Of a stretch of 64,000 bases of DNA, positions 16,602 through 26,339 are shown in pieces. The notes under the pieces are model-generated. The model saw nothing but the letters and a program-made list of their open reading frames with translations, was not told where the DNA came from and made no database searches. The position numbers were made by a program, and so were the translations under genes. The stretch spans positions 1 to 64,000 of the forward strand of contig JAZLLK010000037.1 of NCBI GenBank assembly GCA_045598105.1, given 5' to 3'. The stretch is from UBA1205 sp045598105. GTDB lineage: Bacteria > Bacteroidota > Bacteroidia > Bacteroidales > WCHB1-69. Numbering within the stretch: position 1 is the stretch's first letter; each line of letters begins with the position of its first letter.

Positions 16602-17303
16602 TTAGCGAATGCGGGAATAAAAAATTAAAGAAAAACTTTGGACGGAAGGCCTTGCTACGCAACGGAAGCATGCACAGGGAAATTTTCCTTGCAAACTTTA
16701 GCTTGCAGATAAAATTTTCCTTTTGCATGCTTATTGATTCCTTCCGTCCCTAAAAAAACCGCCACTTTTCAGTGGCGAGAAAACTACTTTAACACATGTT
16801 ATGTCTATGATAATAATATACACCATACTATTATCGAGAAAAAAACGGGGTATAGCGTTGTTGTAAACTGTGTTGTGTGTATGTAAACGATTGTAATTAA
16901 ATGTGTTATTAATAAATTTTGTCAAATAGTGTCAAATTATTAATATTATAAAAATCAACTATTTTAATAGTTAATTTATGGTTTAATCTATTAGCCAAAT
17001 GAATATCGCTCACGTTTTTTTCTTGTGTGTTACCTGTAAATCCGCTTAATGTTCATCGGTTAAATGTATATAGAAATAGTTTTCTCGCCCTTTAGGGCGT
17101 GTTTTCTCGGGACGAAGGACCTGATAAAAAAATAAGGCGGGTAAATGCTGAATTTTACTGCAAGCCCGCAGGGTTTGCAAGGAAAAGTCAGCGTTACACG
17201 CCTTGGTTGCCGTAAGGCAACAGTACTTCGTCCCGTGTTTTTCTTTAATTTTTCTGCTATACAGTTATAAGGCGGTAATCCTATAATCATAGCGTATGCG
17301 GGG
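16602..17303. repeat. Composite intergenic element, copy 2 (both arms, no internal module)
   Basis: Bounded by TAGCGAATGCGGG (16603-16615) and TAGCGTATGCGGG (17290-17302). Left arm: AATTAAAGAAAAAC at 16623, GGACGGAAGG 16640-16649 pairing with CCTTCCGTCC 16740-16749, then the CGCCACT hairpin at 16760-16777. Right arm: the GCCC/GGGC hairpin at 17087-17098, GGGACG 17109-17114 pairing with CGTCCC 17229-17234, and the end TGTTTTTCTTTAATT, an inverted copy of the left end. No protein gene is visible. It is preceded by another hairpin, ATGCTGAA/TTCAGCAT, near 16573. Confidence 0.8.
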
Positions 17304-17360
17304 AAAAAAATACAGGCAAAAAAATGTTTTATAATATATATGTATAAACTAAAAAAATGT

Positions 17361-17368
17361 TATCTTTG
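17361..17368 (+). promoter_or_regulatory. -7 promoter element of the glycan gene cluster
   Basis: TATCTTTG followed by C lies 20 nt before the GTG start at 17389. It is the only clear promoter of this type in front of the 24.6-kb plus-strand cluster. Confidence 0.6.
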
Positions 17369-17388
17369 CAGTTTAAAATGCATACATA

Positions 17389-18663
17389 GTGAGCACAGCT
17401 ATTAAAATAGAGAACGTGAGCAAGCAATATCGCTTGGGCGTGATAAACACAGGCACACTTAGCCATGATTTAAACCGCTGGTGGACAGTGAATATCCTCC
17501 ATAAGGAGGACCCCTATCTTAAAATAGGGGATACCAATGACCGCACCACCCGCGGTAATAGTGAATATGTGTGGGCGCTCAAGGATATTAATATGGACAT
17601 AGAGCAGGGCGATGTGGTAGGCATAATAGGTAAGAACGGAGCCGGCAAAAGCACCCTGCTGAAAATACTCTCCCGCGTTACCAAGCCCACCACGGGCAGC
17701 ATAAGCTACAAGGGCCGCATAGCTTCCCTATTGGAAGTGGGCACGGGCTTTCACCCGGAAATGACCGGGCGGGAGAACATATACATGAACGGCGCCATTA
17801 TGGGCATGAGCCGTGCCGAAGTAACTCGTAAGCTGGATGAAATAACAGATTTTGCCGGCGTGGAACGCTACCTGGATACCCCCGTGAAGCGTTATAGCAG
17901 CGGCATGACCGTCCGCTTAGGCTTTGCCATAGCCGCCCACTTAGAGCCCGAAATACTGGTGGTGGATGAAGTTCTCGCCGTGGGCGACGCCGAATTCCAA
18001 AAAAAAGCCATAGGCAAAATGCAGGACGTATCCCACTCCCAAGGCCGTACCGTGCTGTTCGTGAGCCATAATATGACTGCGGTAAAAAGCCTGTGCCGCC
18101 ATGGATACATACTGCAGAACGGCATGGTAGCAGATTATGGAGATATTGACCCCATAGTAAGCCATTACCTTAAAGGCAATAGTGAAACGGATAATTATAA
18201 ACATTGGGAAGAGCCCGAAGTGAAAAAAGAAGGCTTTGAATTGTTGTCTATAGGCGTACGTAAAAAAGGCCATGATTATAGTGAAACCATGCGTGTGGAT
18301 GATGAGTTGGAACTGGTAGTGCGTTATCGTCTTACTAAAGATTATTCTCAGTTCCACCTTACCTTGCATTTTAAAGATGAACAGGGACATAAGTTATTTT
18401 CGTCTTATGGCGGAGAACAAATAGGATATAAACACCCTCAAGGAGAATATGAACAGAAATGTATCCTACCTGCTAATTTTTTTAATTGGGGTACCTTTTC
18501 AATAGATTTATACATGGTAAAAGATAGGGCTAGATCTTTCATTCATGTAGATGATATTATTACATTTACCTTAAATGGTAAGGAAGTTGAAATAGGGTGC
18601 TTTATGGGTAAAGAACCTGGGGGAATTACCCCACATTTTTCTTATAGTGAAACCAAATTATAA
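17389..18663 (+). CDS. wzt: ABC transporter ATP-binding protein, Wzt type (polysaccharide export)
   Basis: 424 residues from GTG 17389; the nearby ATG at 17379 meets a stop after three codons. It energises export of a finished polysaccharide through a Wzm permease. The ATPase has Walker A GKNGAGKS at 81-88, the signature YSSGMTVRLGFA near 168-179 and Walker B ILVVDEVLAVGD. Residues about 270-424 form an extra beta-rich domain like the Wzt carbohydrate-binding domain, which reads the glycan's end modification. The base composition drops over the C-terminal part. No Wzm permease was found in the window. Confidence 0.88.
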   Translation: MSTAIKIENVSKQYRLGVINTGTLSHDLNRWWTVNILHKEDPYLKIGDTNDRTTRGNSEYVWALKDINMDIEQGDVVGIIGKNGAGKSTLLKILSRVTKPTTGSISYKGRIASLLEVGTGFHPEMTGRENIYMNGAIMGMSRAEVTRKLDEITDFAGVERYLDTPVKRYSSGMTVRLGFAIAAHLEPEILVVDEVLAVGDAEFQKKAIGKMQDVSHSQGRTVLFVSHNMTAVKSLCRHGYILQNGMVADYGDIDPIVSHYLKGNSETDNYKHWEEPEVKKEGFELLSIGVRKKGHDYSETMRVDDELELVVRYRLTKDYSQFHLTLHFKDEQGHKLFSSYGGEQIGYKHPQGEYEQKCILPANFFNWGTFSIDLYMVKDRARSFIHVDDIITFTLNGKEVEIGCFMGKEPGGITPHFSYSETKL

Positions 18664-18674
18664 ACAAAATAGAT

Positions 18675-19796
18675 ATGGATAAGCCTGCTTCTATTACCGT
18701 TACCTCACCTTATCTGCCTCCATTGGAGGAGTTTATTTCTTATTTGGAAAAAATATGGGATAGCCGCTGGCTTACCAATAACGGCAGCATGCACCAGGAG
18801 CTGGAACGCAGGCTGGCTGAGTATTTGGGCGTGGAGTATATAAGTCTGTTTACCAATGGTACGCTTCCGCTTATTACCGCTTTGCAGGCTTTACATATTA
18901 AGGGAGAGGTGATTACCACCCCCTATAGCTTTGTGGCTACTACCCATGCACTATGGTGGAACGGCATTACGCCCGTATTTGCAGATATAGATGAACACAC
19001 CTGTAATATTAATCCCGATAGAATAGAAGCCGCCATTACGGCCCATACCACCGCCATTATGCCGGTGCATTGCTATGGCAAGCCCTGTGATATGGCACGC
19101 ATACAGGCCATAGCCGATAAATACGGGCTAAAGGTGATATACGATGCCGCCCACGCCTTTGGCGTGGAGGTGAATGGCCGCTCTGTATTGCAGGCAGGCG
19201 ATATGTCCACCTTGAGCTTTCATGCTACCAAGGTGTATAATACCGCCGAAGGCGGTGCCCTGATATGCCATGATGCCGCTACCAAGCAAAGAATAGACTA
19301 TTTAAAGAATTTCGGCTTTGCGGGTGAAACCTCCGTAATAGCCCCGGGTATTAATAGTAAAATGGATGAAATACGTGCCGCACTGGGCCTTATTAACCTG
19401 CAGCATGTGGATGAGGCCATAGCCGCCCGCCGTAAGGTAGCCATGCGTTATCGTGAATGCTTACGCAATGTAAAAGGAATATCATTCTATGAGGATATGC
19501 CCGGTGTAAAGCATAATTACGGTTATTTCCCCGTATTTATTAATGCGGAGGAATATGGTATGACCCGTGATGAACTCTACTTCCGTATGAAAGAGCAGGG
19601 TGTGCTGGGCCGCCGATATTTCTATCCGCTCATAAGCACCTTCTCCACCTATAGCGGATTGAAGTCTTCCGCTAAGGATAACCTGCCCGTAGCCACCCGC
19701 ATGGCAGAGCAGGTAATATGCCTGCCTATGCACCATGATTTGAGTGAGTTGGAAGCGGATAAAGTGATAGATATAATAATAAACAAAAGAAAATAG
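18675..19796 (+). CDS. DegT/DnrJ/EryC1/StrS aminotransferase
   Basis: 373 residues. PLP enzymes of this family put amino groups on nucleotide-linked keto-sugars. Seen: the N-terminal NNGSMHQELERRLAEYLGVEY, the TTPYSFVATTHA substrate loop, Asp157 in VIYDAAHAFG, and the Schiff-base lysine Lys186 in SFHATKVYNTAEGGAL. It is 11 nt downstream of wzt and 8 nt upstream of an ATP-grasp gene. The sugar substrate cannot be deduced. Confidence 0.9.
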   Translation: MDKPASITVTSPYLPPLEEFISYLEKIWDSRWLTNNGSMHQELERRLAEYLGVEYISLFTNGTLPLITALQALHIKGEVITTPYSFVATTHALWWNGITPVFADIDEHTCNINPDRIEAAITAHTTAIMPVHCYGKPCDMARIQAIADKYGLKVIYDAAHAFGVEVNGRSVLQAGDMSTLSFHATKVYNTAEGGALICHDAATKQRIDYLKNFGFAGETSVIAPGINSKMDEIRAALGLINLQHVDEAIAARRKVAMRYRECLRNVKGISFYEDMPGVKHNYGYFPVFINAEEYGMTRDELYFRMKEQGVLGRRYFYPLISTFSTYSGLKSSAKDNLPVATRMAEQVICLPMHHDLSELEADKVIDIIINKRK

Positions 19797-19804
19797 TAAT
19801 CTAT

Positions 19805-21004
19805 ATGAAAAAACTGATGCTTCTGGGAGGAATACGATATTTGTTGCCGGTAATACAAGCAGCACATGCTCAGGGGTATTATGTGATTACAGCAGATTAT
19901 TTACCGCATAATATAGCTCACCAATATTCCGATGAATATGTAAACGTGAGCATAATAGATAAAGAGGCCGTGTTAAAAGTAGCACAGGAAAAACACATAG
20001 ACGGTATTATGTCTTTTGGTGTGGATCCTGGCGTGATATCAGCTGCATACGTGCAGGAAGAGATGCATTTACCCATGTTCGGTCCGTATGAATCGGTATG
20101 TATATTGCAGCATAAAGATAAGTTTAGGGCATATTTACAGGAACATCACTTTAATGTGCCTTGGGCTAAAGGATATGCTTCTATAGATGAAGCATGGATG
20201 GAAAGAGAAAATATGCCTTATCCCGTAATAGTAAAACCAACTGATTCTGCCGGTTCTAAAGGGGTATCACGTGTAGATGGCAAAGATACTTTATTACATG
20301 CATTGCAAACAGCTTATGATAAATCCGTTTCACATCGTATTATCATAGAACAGTTTATAGAAAAACAGGGCTGCTCTTCCGATACGGATTGTATGTCCGT
20401 AAACGGGAAAATGGTATTTGTAAATTTTAATGCCCAGCATTTTGATGCCTCGGCGGCCAACCCATATACGCCTGCCTCATATAGTTGGCCATCTACTTAT
20501 ACGCAAGAGCAAATAAATGTGCTAACACATGAAATACAACGCCTTATTACCTTATTGGGTATGAAAACTGCCGTGTATAATGTGGAAACACGTATAGGAA
20601 GTGACGGTACTCCGTATATTATGGAACTGTCACCCCGAGGCGGAGGAAACAGATTGTGTGAAATGCTCCGTTATGCCTATGGTGCGGATATGATTACTGC
20701 TATTACGCAATATGCAGTGGGTGATAGTATATCAGATATTAAAAGCTCACCATTAAACGGATACTGGGCAGAAATAATACTACATGCAGGTGCAGGCGGT
20801 ACTTATGAGTGCGTTGCAATAGATGATGCGTATAGAAAATATGTAGTAGAAGAAGATATATGGGTTAATATGGGTGAAACTATATCTGCCTTTAATGGCG
20901 CCAATGATGCCATAGGTACATTGGTGATGCATTTTGAAAATGAAAATAATATGAATGAGGCATTAGCTTGCCAATATAAATGGTTAAAAATAGTGGTAAA
21001 ATGA
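19805..21004 (+). CDS. ATP-grasp enzyme, carbamoyl-phosphate-synthase-like
   Basis: 399 residues. ATP-grasp enzymes join a carboxylate to a nucleophile through an acyl phosphate. The N-terminal Rossmann-like preATP-grasp part (MKKLMLLGGIRYLLPVIQAAHAQGYYVITADY) leads to the grasp core with PVIVKPTDSAGSKGVSRV, IIIEQFIE and the metal-binding ELSPRGGGNRL. Similar stand-alone enzymes occur in glycan clusters and may add amino acids to sugars, which is inference. Its TGA overlaps the ATG of the next gene, so the two are translationally coupled. Confidence 0.8.
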   Translation: MKKLMLLGGIRYLLPVIQAAHAQGYYVITADYLPHNIAHQYSDEYVNVSIIDKEAVLKVAQEKHIDGIMSFGVDPGVISAAYVQEEMHLPMFGPYESVCILQHKDKFRAYLQEHHFNVPWAKGYASIDEAWMERENMPYPVIVKPTDSAGSKGVSRVDGKDTLLHALQTAYDKSVSHRIIIEQFIEKQGCSSDTDCMSVNGKMVFVNFNAQHFDASAANPYTPASYSWPSTYTQEQINVLTHEIQRLITLLGMKTAVYNVETRIGSDGTPYIMELSPRGGGNRLCEMLRYAYGADMITAITQYAVGDSISDIKSSPLNGYWAEIILHAGAGGTYECVAIDDAYRKYVVEEDIWVNMGETISAFNGANDAIGTLVMHFENENNMNEALACQYKWLKIVVK

Positions 21005-21951
21005 TGGCTATAGGAGGATATTTCGGATTGGAACTCAGGCAGGGAGATCATTACCATCCCAAGGCCATTAAACTTAATACAGCAAGAAATTGTCTGGAAT
21101 ACATATTAAGAGCCGGAAAATATAGCAAAATATATATTCCATATTACACTTGTGAAGTAATATTGGAACCTATACAAAAATTGCATTTGCAATATGAGTT
21201 CTATAACATAAATGAGCAGTTAGAGCCTGTTATATTGCCATTGTTGAAGCAAAATGAAGTTTTTTTATATACCAATTATTTCGGACTTAAGCAAAATTGT
21301 GTAGAACGATTAGCCTCTTACTACGGGAATCAGCTTATAGTAGATAATGCACAGGCTTTTTTTGCAGAGCCTATAAATGGTATAGATACTTTTTATTCAT
21401 CGCGAAAGTTTTTTGGGGTAGCCGATGGCGCTTATTTATATACCAATAAACCATTGGATATCATATTAGAACAGGATCAATCATATACTCGTATGTCTCA
21501 TTTGCTAAAGCGTATAGACATTTCTGCCGAGTATGGCTATCAGGATTTTAAAGTGAATGATGCATCCTTGTGTAACCAGCCTATTAAGCGTATGTCTAAT
21601 ATTACGGAAGCAATATTGTGTTCTATAGATTATGATAAAGCAATACATATTAGGCAGGAGAATTACACGCTATTAGCTAAAGTGTTGGATGTGAGCAATA
21701 AGATGCATTTTGTGATAAATGACAAAGATGTTCCTATGGTTTATCCATATCTTACAGATGATAGTGATTTAAAACAACGATTAATAGACAATAAAATATA
21801 CGTAGCTACTTATTGGCCCAATGTTGTTAATTGGTGTAATATTGAAAGTAAAGAATATGGTTATGCTATGAATACGATTTACATTCCTATTGATCAAAGA
21901 TATATGATGAATGAAATGCAAATAATTATTAATGATTTAATTAAAAAATAA
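21001..21951 (+). CDS. DegT-like PLP-dependent protein (atypical)
   Basis: 316 residues from ATG 21001, which overlaps the preceding stop as ATGA; an in-frame ATG at 20980 lies inside the previous gene. The order YIPYYTCEVILEP, YTNYFGL, LIVDNAQAFFAEP, YSSRKFFGVADGAYLY follows the DegT fold. A candidate PLP lysine lies in SSRKFFG and the Asp in VDNAQAF. It is shorter than usual and the C-terminal domain is reduced. It may be a divergent aminotransferase working with the ATP-grasp partner. The substrate is unknown. Confidence 0.6.
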   Translation: MMAIGGYFGLELRQGDHYHPKAIKLNTARNCLEYILRAGKYSKIYIPYYTCEVILEPIQKLHLQYEFYNINEQLEPVILPLLKQNEVFLYTNYFGLKQNCVERLASYYGNQLIVDNAQAFFAEPINGIDTFYSSRKFFGVADGAYLYTNKPLDIILEQDQSYTRMSHLLKRIDISAEYGYQDFKVNDASLCNQPIKRMSNITEAILCSIDYDKAIHIRQENYTLLAKVLDVSNKMHFVINDKDVPMVYPYLTDDSDLKQRLIDNKIYVATYWPNVVNWCNIESKEYGYAMNTIYIPIDQRYMMNEMQIIINDLIKK

Positions 21952-21952
21952 A

Positions 21953-22951
21953 ATGAGAAAAAAAATAATTATTTTTGGAGCAACCGGCAATGTAGGTTCT
22001 TATGTTTTAAAATATGCATTAGAATATTTTAATCCTCAACAATATGAAATTATAGCATCTGGTAAAAGGAATACATCTTTTTTTGAAAAACAAGGTGTAA
22101 AATATTATTCCATTGATTTATCTAAAAAAGAAGATTTCAGTGTTTTACCAACAGAGAATGTATATGCAGTTATAGATTTAGCAGCAAAAATACCTTCATA
22201 TATGGATGAATATAAGCCTGAACAATATATTCAATCCAACATAATTGGCACATATAATGTGCTTGAATATTGTCGTAATGTAAAAGTTGATAGAATATTA
22301 TATTCAACAACAGTTTTTGATATCTCTCTTTCAGCAAAAGAAGGAGTAATACTCAAGCCAGATACACCATATAATTTCAGTTATAAAGGTGATCATGCCG
22401 TATATGTAATATCAAAGAATACATCTATAGAATTACTGAAACATTATTATGCAGAATATGGATTAAAGTACTTCGTTTTTCGGTTTCCTACCATATATAA
22501 TTATAGCCCATATCATTATTATTATCCTAATGGAATAAAAACATTACGTCCTGTATATCACATGATATATCAAGCTATAAAAGGCTTACCTATAGAGTTA
22601 TGGGGGAATCCTAATTACTCAAAAGATATGGTTCATGTGTATGATTGTGCTCAAATGCTGTGCAAAGCAGTAGAGGCAAATATAAATTATGGTTTTTATA
22701 ATGTTGGTACAGGTATACCTATTACATTGCAAGAACAAATAGAAACTATAATTAAAGTATTTTCGCCAAAAAATCATCCATCACCAATCGTATATTGTCC
22801 GGAAAAGCCATGTGGTGGGGGATTCCTAATGGACGTTACCAATGCAAAAGAAGAGTTGGGTTATCAACCTATATATACTTGCGAAAAATTATTCTTGGAT
22901 TATAAAGAAGAAATGAAAATAAATCGTTTTTTAGAATTAAGAGGTCAATAG
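21953..22951 (+). CDS. NAD-dependent epimerase/dehydratase (SDR family)
   Basis: 332 residues. These enzymes epimerise or dehydrate nucleotide sugars. The NAD-binding GATGNVG (residues 9-15), the AVIDLAAKIP strand, and the catalytic Tyr151-x3-Lys155 (YVISK) with Thr119/Thr120 upstream (YSTT) are present. A later WGNPNYSKDMVHVYDCA matches the family's substrate domain. It begins 2 nt after the DegT-like gene. The gene is distinctly AT-rich compared with wzt and the first DegT gene, as often seen in variable glycan loci. Confidence 0.88.
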   Translation: MRKKIIIFGATGNVGSYVLKYALEYFNPQQYEIIASGKRNTSFFEKQGVKYYSIDLSKKEDFSVLPTENVYAVIDLAAKIPSYMDEYKPEQYIQSNIIGTYNVLEYCRNVKVDRILYSTTVFDISLSAKEGVILKPDTPYNFSYKGDHAVYVISKNTSIELLKHYYAEYGLKYFVFRFPTIYNYSPYHYYYPNGIKTLRPVYHMIYQAIKGLPIELWGNPNYSKDMVHVYDCAQMLCKAVEANINYGFYNVGTGIPITLQEQIETIIKVFSPKNHPSPIVYCPEKPCGGGFLMDVTNAKEELGYQPIYTCEKLFLDYKEEMKINRFLELRGQ

Positions 22952-22965
22952 TAATTGTAAATTCC

Positions 22966-25900
22966 ATGCGAAAATATTTTTTATTTTTATTTATTTTATT
23001 GTTTAGTTATATTGCGAAAGCACAATATATCCGTCCTATTTTCCCGAAAGATAGACAAATGATATTTAATGACACGGTACATTTTCATTGGAATCAATAT
23101 CCGGCTACTACGATCTATCATTTACAGGTGGCTACTGATACAACTTTTACCCATTTATTGGTAAATACGGATGTGAATGGCACCGATACTATAGTAAAAG
23201 GATTTTGGCAGGATACCACTTTTTATTGGCGACTTAAACCCCAAGGTGGTACTTATGGACCTTGCTTAACTTTTATTTATTTTACTCCTCGTATGATTCC
23301 AAATTTAGTAGGGTGGTATAGTGCGGATAGTTGTCATGTGATAAATGGACATATTGATACCTTATATGATAAAAGTTCGAAAGTTTCACATCTTATTCAA
23401 ACGGCAACAGATAAACAACCAACTTTGGTAGACCACGATTCTCTAATTAATAATAAACCATCCATTTATTTTGATGGTAATGATAATGTAATAACATATA
23501 GCCATAAACAATATTCTCAGCCTAATTCTTATTATTTTATATGTCAAAATATTAGTAATAATACAAATATAATATCTGATGGGGGAAATAATTCAAAAAA
23601 TCAAATTGCATATAAACCGTTAGTGCCAAGTATAGAGTTATATGCGGGAAATTCAATAGCTACAAATAGATCAATAAATCACTTTAATTATTCAAGTTTA
23701 ATGGCATATTTTAATACGAACTCTTCTATATTAAAAATGAACGATAGTATTGTATTAAGTGGCAATTCTGGAAATACTTCAATGTATGGTTTAGTTATAG
23801 GTTCGTATTATAATGGTGCTTTACCAATGAAAGGTTTTATTCCTGAATATATTTTTTATAATTCTACTATAGATAGTTTACAAGATTATCAAATTTCACA
23901 ATATTTGTCAGAAAAATATTGTGGCAGATTGAATTTAGGTGATAATATAGCATCTACATTACTTTGCAATATCACATTACAACCTGATCAAGAATATGTC
24001 TCCTATTTGTGGAGTACCGGAGATACTACACCCAGCATTAACGTAGGCATAGGTAAATATTGGTTAACTACTATAAATCGTTTTGGCTGGAAAGAAACAG
24101 ACACTATAGAAGTAAGAACGAATATTTATATACACGATACACTTGTGTGCTATGGTGATAGTGTTCAATGGAATTATACGCAGGATTATCCCTATACTTT
24201 TGCATGGAGTAACGGACAAAGTGGAGCATTTACTACCGGTACGGCCGGAAAATATAATGTATTATTGACCGATAGCATGCAATGTACCTGCCAATTGGAT
24301 TTTGAAATACAGGTAGATAGTCTGCCATACCTTACTGCTATTACTAGGGAAGATTCTTTGTGTTACGGCAATACCATTACATTGGATTATCCCCGTATAG
24401 TTGATGGCTATGATATACTATGGTCCACTGGTGATACCAATAGTCTGACAACCACTTTTACGCAAACAGCTTGGTACGGTGTGCAGGTACAAAATGAATT
24501 GGGTTGCATAGGTAAGGATAGCATCTATATCATAAAAAAAGGCAACGCCCCTTTAACTGCTTTTACCGCTACCAATATTTGTATGGGCGATAGTACCGCC
24601 TTTACCAATACCTCCACCACCAATGACGGCACGCATATAGCCCTGTCGGAGTGGTATTTGGGAGATGGGGCAACCCATACGCCCGTAAATGCCATGGACA
24701 GCTTTAAGCACCTGTACGATACTTCCGGCCTGTATATAGTTACCCTGCATTGTGTAACTGATGCGGGCTGTGAGCAGGAGTATAGGCAGTCTGTATCGGT
24801 GTATTCTTTTCCTCAGCCGGATTTCACCCCTGCCATGGCCTGCCAAAACAGCCTCGTAAGCTTTGCCAACCTTACCCGCTCGGAATACAGGGTGGGGGAC
24901 TATACCTGGCATTTTACCCCACAGGATAGCTCCGCATTGGCTATACCGGAGTTTACCTTTACCGATACGGGAGTTTATACCATACAACTCATAGCTGCCA
25001 ATGTGATGGGCTGTACCGATAGCATAACTCACACCCTGTATGTAAAGCCCAATCCTCAGGCCCTGTTTACCCATAATACCCCCTGTGTGGGCAATACCTT
25101 GTATTTGAATGATATTACAGCTCTCCCCGTAGAGCAAAAAGCGGTGAACCGCACCTGGAGTGTGAACGGGGTAACATTGGAAGGCTCGGCCAATCATGCA
25201 CAGTTGCCTATTAATAAGGACGGTAACTACCATGCCCTATTGCACATGCAATATCTCAACGGCTGCCACTCCATGGCGGAAGCCGATATAAGGGTGAACC
25301 CACTGCCGATAGCTGATTTTACCGTAAGCCCTGTATGCCAATACGATACTATTCCTATTGGCACCACTGCCATGGCGGACATGAATTATGAATGGCATTA
25401 TATGGGCCACACCTATTGTGGTACGGCTCCGGCCATACCGGCAGACAGCACGGGCAGGCATACGCTTACGCTGTATGTATATGATGCCAACCGTTGTGCC
25501 GATTCCGCCCTGCAGAATGTAACGGTAAATCCTTCCCCTAAAGCCGATTTTACCTGTGACTATGCCCCGCAAGGCCTATATACCCTACAGTTTACCAATC
25601 ATAGCCAAGGGGCTGATACTTACACCTGGCAGTTTGATAACATGGGCATGTCCGCGGAAGAGCATCCCGCATTTGATTTTCTATCTGCCGGCACCTATAT
25701 GGTGAGCTTAACTGCCGCCAATGGCGGAGCCTGCACCCATGAGCAAAAGCAGCAATTAATATTGCCGGAGCACAGGGTGGAAGTAGCCCTTATGGATTTC
25801 CGACTAATGGAACAACATGGCACCGTAAGGCCACAGGTGCTGGTACTCAACCGTAGCAACAGGGCTATACCGCTATTACAATACACCTTCACCTATAATA

Positions 25901-26337
25901 ATGAGCGGATTTACGAGACCGATAGTATAAGTCTGCCAGCCGGTGAAATGCGACAATATTCTTTCCGTACTGCCATATCCGCTAAGCAGCAGGCCGACTA
26001 TGCCTGCATCACCATGACTACCCCCTACGACAGCTATCGGGTAGCCGATGCGGATAGGGAAAAATGCCTGCTACTGCATAGCGGCAACTTTGTACATGCC
26101 CCTTATCCTAATCCTACCGGTGGCAAAGTAAATGTTTGCTATGGCATAAATGATAACACGGATATAGTATGGCAAATATATAATAGCTTTGGTCAATTAA
26201 TATATCAGCTAAAAGATACTAAAACTTCCGGTATATATACGCAAAATATAGATATAAGCAATTATGCACAAGGTAACTATATATTGAAAGTGAACATAGG
26301 TAATGAAGTGTATTCATATAAACTAAAAAAAGAGTAG
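22966..26337 (+). CDS. Large secreted PKD-domain protein with type IX sorting domain
   Basis: 1123 residues. A signal peptide (about 1-19, ending AKAQ) precedes an Ig-like region. A module with NLVGWYSADS and YDKSS, typical of T9SS substrates with LamG-like folds, follows. Several PKD/Ig repeats then extend to about residue 920 (markers SEWYLGDGATHTPVNAM and HLYDTSGLYIVTLHCV). The last 75 residues are a type A C-terminal sorting domain (YPNPTGGKVNV ... GQLIYQL ... GNYILKV). The protein is predicted to be exported by T9SS and attached to the surface. It sits inside the glycan cluster, 14 nt after the epimerase and 2 nt before a glycosyltransferase. Its first third is much more AT-rich than the rest. 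Confidence 0.85.
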   Translation: MRKYFLFLFILLFSYIAKAQYIRPIFPKDRQMIFNDTVHFHWNQYPATTIYHLQVATDTTFTHLLVNTDVNGTDTIVKGFWQDTTFYWRLKPQGGTYGPCLTFIYFTPRMIPNLVGWYSADSCHVINGHIDTLYDKSSKVSHLIQTATDKQPTLVDHDSLINNKPSIYFDGNDNVITYSHKQYSQPNSYYFICQNISNNTNIISDGGNNSKNQIAYKPLVPSIELYAGNSIATNRSINHFNYSSLMAYFNTNSSILKMNDSIVLSGNSGNTSMYGLVIGSYYNGALPMKGFIPEYIFYNSTIDSLQDYQISQYLSEKYCGRLNLGDNIASTLLCNITLQPDQEYVSYLWSTGDTTPSINVGIGKYWLTTINRFGWKETDTIEVRTNIYIHDTLVCYGDSVQWNYTQDYPYTFAWSNGQSGAFTTGTAGKYNVLLTDSMQCTCQLDFEIQVDSLPYLTAITREDSLCYGNTITLDYPRIVDGYDILWSTGDTNSLTTTFTQTAWYGVQVQNELGCIGKDSIYIIKKGNAPLTAFTATNICMGDSTAFTNTSTTNDGTHIALSEWYLGDGATHTPVNAMDSFKHLYDTSGLYIVTLHCVTDAGCEQEYRQSVSVYSFPQPDFTPAMACQNSLVSFANLTRSEYRVGDYTWHFTPQDSSALAIPEFTFTDTGVYTIQLIAANVMGCTDSITHTLYVKPNPQALFTHNTPCVGNTLYLNDITALPVEQKAVNRTWSVNGVTLEGSANHAQLPINKDGNYHALLHMQYLNGCHSMAEADIRVNPLPIADFTVSPVCQYDTIPIGTTAMADMNYEWHYMGHTYCGTAPAIPADSTGRHTLTLYVYDANRCADSALQNVTVNPSPKADFTCDYAPQGLYTLQFTNHSQGADTYTWQFDNMGMSAEEHPAFDFLSAGTYMVSLTAANGGACTHEQKQQLILPEHRVEVALMDFRLMEQHGTVRPQVLVLNRSNRAIPLLQYTFTYNNERIYETDSISLPAGEMRQYSFRTAISAKQQADYACITMTTPYDSYRVADADREKCLLLHSGNFVHAPYPNPTGGKVNVCYGINDNTDIVWQIYNSFGQLIYQLKDTKTSGIYTQNIDISNYAQGNYILKVNIGNEVYSYKLKKE

Positions 26338-26339
26338 TG

